A DNA stretch of 7,139 bases. Origin: Planctomycetota bacterium. Its GTDB lineage: Bacteria; Planctomycetota; UBA1135; UBA2386. Both the position numbers and the translations under genes were made by a program. The notes under the pieces are model-generated. The model was not told the origin of the DNA and ran no database searches. It was given only the letters and a program-made list of their open reading frames with translations. The stretch is taken from positions 1-7,139 of the forward strand of contig CANGSN010000152.1 of assembly GCA_947455805.1 (NCBI GenBank), in the 5' to 3' direction. Positions 5,734-7,139 of this stretch are shown here, piece by piece (the first letter of the stretch is position 1; every line of letters begins with the position of its first letter).

Positions 5734-6114
5734 ATGACCTACGCACAAGCCGCCGCCACCTACCAGCGGAACGCCATCCTGACCGCCTCGCCGGAGAAGC
5801 TCGTCAAGCTGCTCTACGAGGGCGCGATCAAGAACCTCGAGAAGAGCCGCGTCGGCCTCGCCGACCAGAAGACCGCACGTTCACCCGAGGTCGGCCAGGC
5901 GCTGAGCCGGGCGATGGGCATCCTCGGCGAACTGCGCGCGAGCCTCGACCACGCCGCCGGCGGCCAGATCGCCCGCGACCTGGATCGGCTCTACGAGTTC
6001 GGCCTCGAGCAACTGAGCCAGGCCAACCTGACGCGCACGCCGAGCGGCGTCACCAACACGCTGCAGGTGATGCGCACGCTGCAGGAAGGTTGGAACGGTG
6101 TCATCACCGGCTGA
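5734..6114 (+). CDS. fliS: flagellin export chaperone FliS
   Basis: This encodes the 126-residue cytoplasmic chaperone that binds the C-terminal helices of flagellin, prevents premature polymerisation and delivers it to the export gate. It is the usual length. The family signature is near the N terminus: Y10, then ILTASPEKLVKLLYEGAI (residues 15-32). The rest is an all-helical bundle with a typical C-terminal region around LQVMRTLQEGWNGVI. AGGAG at 5721-5725 lies 8 bases before the ATG. The last 17 bases overlap the next gene, so the two are translationally coupled. With several flagellin paralogues in the locus, it may serve all of them because the C-terminal helices it binds are nearly invariant. 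Confidence 0.95.
   Translation: MTYAQAAATYQRNAILTASPEKLVKLLYEGAIKNLEKSRVGLADQKTARSPEVGQALSRAMGILGELRASLDHAAGGQIARDLDRLYEFGLEQLSQANLTRTPSGVTNTLQVMRTLQEGWNGVITG
6083..6089 (+). promoter_or_regulatory. ribosome binding site for the GTG start at 6098
   Basis: AGGAAGG lies inside the end of fliS, 8 bases before a GTG. It supports a start overlapping fliS rather than a later one and implies translational coupling. Confidence 0.6.
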
Positions 6115-6472
6115 GCCCAACGGCGCCGTCGCCACCGCATCGCCGGTGGCGTTCGCGCTGCAGGAGCTGATCGCCTGCTGGAACCAGGGCTACGCGGCGC
6201 TGGCCAACGGCGATCTCGAGCAGCTCGCCGAGCTGATGGCGCTGGCCGACGAGCACCTCGTCGCCGCCGGGGACGGCAGCAAGGACGGGCCGGACGAAGC
6301 ACGGTTGCGCAGCGACGCGCAGTCGTCGCGCGGCCGGCTCGAGCACGGCATGCGCAGCGGCCTCGACGGCCTCGCCGCCGAACTGACGCGTGTGCGCCAG
6401 GGGGCGAAGGTGCTGCGCGGCTACGGCAACGCTTCGGTCGGCCTCGGCAGCAACGTCGCGCGCACGGTCTGA
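6098..6472 (+). CDS. small helical protein in fliT position, probable flagellar chaperone
   Basis: This 124-residue protein starts at GTG and overlaps the end of fliS by 17 bases. After about 17 unstructured residues it is mostly helical: a first helix around FALQELIACWNQGYAALANG (19-38), a second around LEQLAELMALADEHL (40-54), a charged loop, and a third long helix to about residue 106. It ends in a Gly-rich tail GYGNASVGLGSNVARTV (108-124). Length, helical build and place directly after fliS fit FliT/FlgN-type chaperones, which bind FliD or the hook-associated proteins. I see no residue signature that proves membership, and the glycine-rich tail is not something I associate with classical FliT. 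Codon use matches the flagellar genes. The coding call is firm; the functional call rests mainly on position. Confidence 0.62.
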   Translation: MSSPAEPNGAVATASPVAFALQELIACWNQGYAALANGDLEQLAELMALADEHLVAAGDGSKDGPDEARLRSDAQSSRGRLEHGMRSGLDGLAAELTRVRQGAKVLRGYGNASVGLGSNVARTV

Positions 6473-6476
6473 GGCA

Positions 6477-6494
6477 GTCGCCAACGCTGGCGGC
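6477..6494. terminator. small hairpin between convergent genes
   Basis: GTCGCCA (6477-6483) pairs with TGGCGGC (6488-6494), with one T-G wobble, around an ACGC loop. It lies in the 42-base gap between two converging coding regions, where a bidirectional terminator would be expected. There is no T-run on either side. Confidence 0.3.
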
Positions 6495-6514
6495 ACCGTC
6501 GCCGCGAACGCGCG

Positions 6515-6915
6515 CTACTGCACCTTGACGGTGACCGGCGCGACCTTCAGCAGCTCGCCGGTGACGCTGCGCACGCCGGGGAACGACAGCTCGACCTCGG
6601 TCTTCGCCCACTCGCGCGGCAACGGGCCGAGCCTCGCCTTGCGCGGCCCGGTCCACACCAGGTCGAGGCCGACGGGTTCGTCCATCTTGCCGATCTGCTG
6701 CGCGCGCGCCGACGCCTGGCCGCCGCCCAGCGCCACGCGCGTGGGCTCCTGGCACCGCGGGAACAGCGGCTCGACGTAGAGGGTCAGGATCGGGTCAGCG
6801 TGGCGCTGCGCTTGCCGGAGTTCGGCGTCGTGCCAGCAGGCTGCTGGGCGAGCAGCGGCGCCACGAGGCAGAAGGACGACAGCCGGGAGCGAAGGCGAAG
6901 TGGCTTGGTGGTCAT
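6515..6915 (-). pseudogene. small exported protein gene of unknown function, apparently frameshifted
   Basis: The gene would start at the ATG at 6915-6913 (minus strand), with GGGAG 7 bases upstream. It begins MTTKPLRLRSRLSSFCLVAP, a signal-peptide-like N terminus followed by LLAQQPAG. This frame ends after 43 codons at a TGA at 6784-6786. From there a frame shifted by -1 reads on to a TAG at 6515-6517. That part, about 90 residues, contains ILTLYVEPLFPRCQEPTRV and ends in ELLKVAPVTVKVQ. Its codons end almost always in G/C. In the first part, 37 of 43 codons of the start frame end in G/C against 29 of 44 in the competing frame. One missing base near 6785-6800 would explain this; a mutation or a sequence error are both possible. 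The intact product would be about 130 residues, exported and strand-rich. I do not recognise the family. Confidence 0.5.
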
Positions 6916-7139
6916 TCCGGTTCTCCCGTCGGACGAGGAACGCCTGGATCGTCATCCTGACCGCTGCGCCACAGGACTGCCACGCCCACGCCGCGTTGCG
7001 CGGCCACCGCTCACCTGGCTTCCGCAACCGCCGCCGCGCTCGGCCAGAGCCGCATGGCGCGAACTCCGTACTGCGAACTCTGCACACCCACCGCCGCTTG
7101 CGCCCTCGCCGCGCTGCGCACCATCGGTGCGCGCAGACC
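6916..7139. other. right edge, no gene called
   Basis: This 224-base stretch is GC-rich with many CGCC-type runs. A minus-strand frame is open from the right edge to a TGA at 7011-7013 (about 42 codons, ending in residues VAEAR), and could be the tail of a gene beyond the window, but its codon pattern is only moderately convincing. I see no RNA gene or mobile-element end. Confidence 0.3.
6923..6927 (-). promoter_or_regulatory. ribosome binding site for the minus-strand gene
   Basis: On the minus strand GGGAG lies 7 bases before the ATG at 6915. A competing ATG at 6955, in the frame of the downstream part, has only an AGG touching the start codon. This decides the start in favour of 6915. Confidence 0.5.

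Noticed and set aside
7011..7139. Minus-strand frame at the right edge with a segment reading VRAMRLWPS, faintly like the start of an AMIN-type domain
   Set aside because: It stops after about 42 codons and codon bias is only moderate, so no gene or family was called.
1..7139. CRISPR arrays, tRNA or rRNA genes, insertion sequences, attachment sites
   Set aside because: None seen: no regularly spaced repeats, no cloverleaf or rRNA-like stretches, no transposase or terminal inverted repeats around the cargo genes.

Overview
The window is a flagellar filament locus from a high-GC, Gram-negative-type motile bacterium. Codons in the flagellar genes end almost always in G or C, and one gene encodes a protein with a signal peptide and lipobox. 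I cannot fix the phylum from sequence alone. The short flagellins, FlaG, FliD and FliS would fit a gammaproteobacterium, a myxobacterium-like group or several other high-GC phyla.

Layout on the plus strand: the 3' end of a first flagellin gene (1-331); a terminator-like hairpin and a 267-base spacer; a complete second flagellin (599-1426); a tandem 15-bp repeat and a candidate sigma70 promoter leading into two small genes of unknown function (1570-1962, a small secreted Cys protein; 1978-2580, a lipoprotein); a structured 267-base spacer; a complete third flagellin (2848-3675); then flaG (3762-4166), fliD (4291-5694), fliS (5734-6114) and an overlapping small helical gene in the usual fliT position (6098-6472). 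On the minus strand a convergent gene (6915 to 6515) reads well in two successive frames and looks frameshifted. Nothing confident is seen in 6916-7139.

How the parts work together: the flagellins are the filament subunits, FliD caps the growing tip, FliS (and probably the overlapping gene product) are cytoplasmic export chaperones, and FlaG is thought to influence filament length. The three flagellins fall into two types. The first and third are near-identical where they can be compared (101 of 109 residues). The second is diverged, with an Asp-rich central segment where the third is Ser/Thr-rich, which suggests a mixed-subunit filament.

The most unusual part is 1427-2580. Its two genes resemble no family I recognise, and their codon use differs sharply from the flagellin genes on both sides (19 of the first 40 codons of the first gene end in G/C, against 38 of 40 in the preceding flagellin). 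They look like acquired cargo inside a flagellin array, with their own promoter. A link to flagella is not shown by the sequence.
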